A stretch of 64,000 nt of DNA from Pseudomonadota bacterium (GTDB lineage: Bacteria; Pseudomonadota; Gammaproteobacteria; Steroidobacterales; Steroidobacteraceae). Of the stretch, positions 62,859-64,000 are shown in pieces. Location of the stretch: contig JAEWAF010000086.1 of NCBI GenBank assembly GCA_023391815.1, positions 124,001-188,000 of the forward strand, read 5' to 3'. Each line of letters opens with the position of its first letter. The stretch's first letter is position 1. Both the position numbers and the translations under genes were made by a program. The notes beneath the pieces were generated by a model that ran no database searches, was not told where the DNA came from, and worked only from the letters and a program-made list of their open reading frames with translations.

Positions 62859-63773
62859 CTAAGTGCCCGTATCGACCAGGCGCTTCTCGCGCATCACGAC
62901 GATGAACACGCCGATCAACGTTACGGCGCCACCGAGCAGCATGCGCCCGGTCAATTGGTCGTGTAGCAAGGTCACGCCGAAGAAAATACCGAACAGCGGC
63001 GAGAGCAGCGTGATCGGCGACAGGCTCGTTACCGGATATTTGCTGACGAGGTAGTACCACGCCGTGTGCGCGAGCAAGCTCGACATCAAGGTCGTGAAGG
63101 CCAGCGCCGTCCAGGCTCTCCAATCCGCCGCTCGGATCGCTTCCATCTGACCTTGCTCGAACAACAGGCTCAGCAACATCAGTGTCGAACCGCCTGCGAC
63201 GGCGATCCACGCCTGCAATTCCAGCGCTTTGATGTTGTACAGGCGCTTTACGAAAATCAGGCCAAGCGCTCCGAAGAAGGTCGATGCCACCACCAGCGCC
63301 AGGCCCTCCCAGTAAGCAAACACGCGCGGTTCGAAACTGATGATCGCCATGCCGCCGAATGCCAGCGCGATGCCCAGCGTACGACGCCATCGTATGGTCT
63401 CGCCCAACAGCCAGATCGACAGCAGCGTGGAAAACGGCACGCTCATCTGACTGGCGATGGCGACCGTCGCCGCATCTTCGGCGTAATAGACCCCCAGGAA
63501 CAACAGCGAAAACGCCGCCGGTCCGGTCAGCATCGCGGCCAGGAACAAATTGCCCATCTGACCCCGATGGATTTTCAACAATGGCAAAAGAAACAGCGCG
63601 AGCGACCCAAAGCGCAGGGCCGTGAACAGGATGGGTGGAAACTGCGCCACGCCGATCTTCGAGGCGATCAGATTCAGACCCCAGACCAGGTTCATCAGCA
63701 CCAGCAGGATCAGGTGCTTGGGCGCGATCGAGGTGGCGTCAGCCACGCCGGTGGTAGTGCTTGCAACCATCAA
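62859..63773 (-). CDS. DMT-superfamily (EamA) exporter
   Basis: A 304-residue inner-membrane protein with ten hydrophobic segments in two EamA repeats (LMNLVWGLNLIASKIGVAQF; ALAFTTLMSSLLAHTAWYYL). Conserved features are the ALRFGSLALFLLPLLK stretch of repeat 1 and SPLFGIFFGVTLLHDQLTGR-MLLGG of repeat 2. Members export amino acids or metabolites; substrate unknown. Converges on rluE with three bases between stops. Confidence 0.87.
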   Translation of the reverse strand: MMVASTTTGVADATSIAPKHLILLVLMNLVWGLNLIASKIGVAQFPPILFTALRFGSLALFLLPLLKIHRGQMGNLFLAAMLTGPAAFSLLFLGVYYAEDAATVAIASQMSVPFSTLLSIWLLGETIRWRRTLGIALAFGGMAIISFEPRVFAYWEGLALVVASTFFGALGLIFVKRLYNIKALELQAWIAVAGGSTLMLLSLLFEQGQMEAIRAADWRAWTALAFTTLMSSLLAHTAWYYLVSKYPVTSLSPITLLSPLFGIFFGVTLLHDQLTGRMLLGGAVTLIGVFIVVMREKRLVDTGT

Positions 63774-64000
63774 TCAACGTGCATATCGCTGCTTGAGGAA
63801 TGCATATAACGCACGAACCGTGTGCGGTTCCGCGCCGACCGGGCGGCCGGGACGCTCCTTGCTATTCCAGGCATACAAATCGATATGCAACCAGGTGCGG
63901 GCATTGCTCACGAAGCGGCGGAGGAACAGACCCGCGATGATGGCGCCCGAGAAGCCCGAAGTGGATACGTTGTTCACGTCGGCGATCTTGCTCGAGAGCT
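63774..64000 (-). CDS. Leucyl aminopeptidase (M17 family), C-terminal fragment cut by window end
   Basis: The last 74 or so residues of an aminopeptidase run to the right edge: ADVNNVSTSGFSGAIIAGLF, LRRFVSNARTWLHIDLYAWN, ERPGRPVGAEPHTVRALYAF. This is the C-terminal part of the M17 catalytic domain (GGAIxAxLFLxxF, WxHxDxxxW). The metal-binding and catalytic Lys/Arg motifs would lie outside the window, so activity cannot be judged. The gene starts beyond base 64000. Confidence 0.8.
   Translation of the reverse strand, partial: LSSKIADVNNVSTSGFSGAIIAGLFLRRFVSNARTWLHIDLYAWNSKERPGRPVGAEPHTVRALYAFLKQRYAR

Overview
The window looks like a chromosomal segment of a GC-rich gammaproteobacterium, probably from the Steroidobacteraceae / Nevskiales-Lysobacterales neighbourhood. 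That placement is an inference from the uvrC-pgsA pair beside tRNA-Gly and tRNA-Cys, the RluE-type pseudouridine synthase, the TonB-dependent transport and the many secreted hydrolases; no marker gene fixes the taxon. Both ends cut genes: a GPH-type sugar symporter on the left and an M17 leucyl aminopeptidase on the right.

Layout. 0-6.1 kb: symporter, tRNA-Gly(GCC) and tRNA-Cys(GCA) behind a clear sigma70 promoter, pgsA-uvrC, and an exported amidohydrolase. 6.1-18.5 kb: an accessory stretch of small unrelated genes in mixed orientation (Sel1-repeat protein, metallo-beta-lactamase-fold hydrolase, TonB-like protein, DUF2695, Tat-exported serine hydrolase, DUF3237, MerR regulator with a visible dyad operator, YCII, VOC and PfpI/DJ-1 proteins). 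It is interspersed with a dispersed repeat (six copies seen in the window) and gene remnants. 18.5-25.7 kb: a DUF2946 gene followed by a tightly coupled TonB receptor / periplasmic CobN-like chelatase / ExbB-like / DUF2149 operon, matching the Hmu-type tetrapyrrole uptake layout. 25.7-30.9 kb: AraC regulator divergent from an aromatic-acid-type efflux operon whose FUSC permease gene is broken by an internal deletion. 31-36.6 kb: GH51 arabinofuranosidase and a 1195-residue delta-60 / Calx-beta surface protein with a GlyGly-CTERM-like tail. 37-45.8 kb: two TetR regulators, LysE exporter, epoxide-hydrolase-like enzyme translationally coupled to an OprB porin, MFS exporter, and a membrane serine hydrolase.

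45.9-49.5 kb holds the most notable system: a compact lasso peptide operon on the minus strand. A 53-codon precursor gene, absent from any ORF list with a 60-residue cutoff, is followed by a fused RRE-transglutaminase B protein, an asparagine-synthetase-like C cyclase, and, 10 bases downstream, a lipoprotein DsbA. The precursor has the canonical Thr at leader position -2, Gly at core position 1, Glu at position 8, and two Cys in the tail. This predicts an 8-residue macrolactam with a tail disulfide (class IV-like) made with a dedicated oxidase. No ABC exporter or isopeptidase is present; an S41 peptidase lipoprotein lies immediately upstream.

49.8-64 kb: S41 peptidase, DUF6624, a class A beta-lactamase with all catalytic motifs, two lipoproteins, a second MBL-fold lipoprotein, DUF4241, UDG-family glycosylase, isocitrate lyase, a LysR-rluE pair, a DMT exporter and the aminopeptidase fragment. 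Start sites were chosen by ribosome binding sites and signal peptides where the longest ORF was unlikely. All family calls are from reading the sequence, without database searches.
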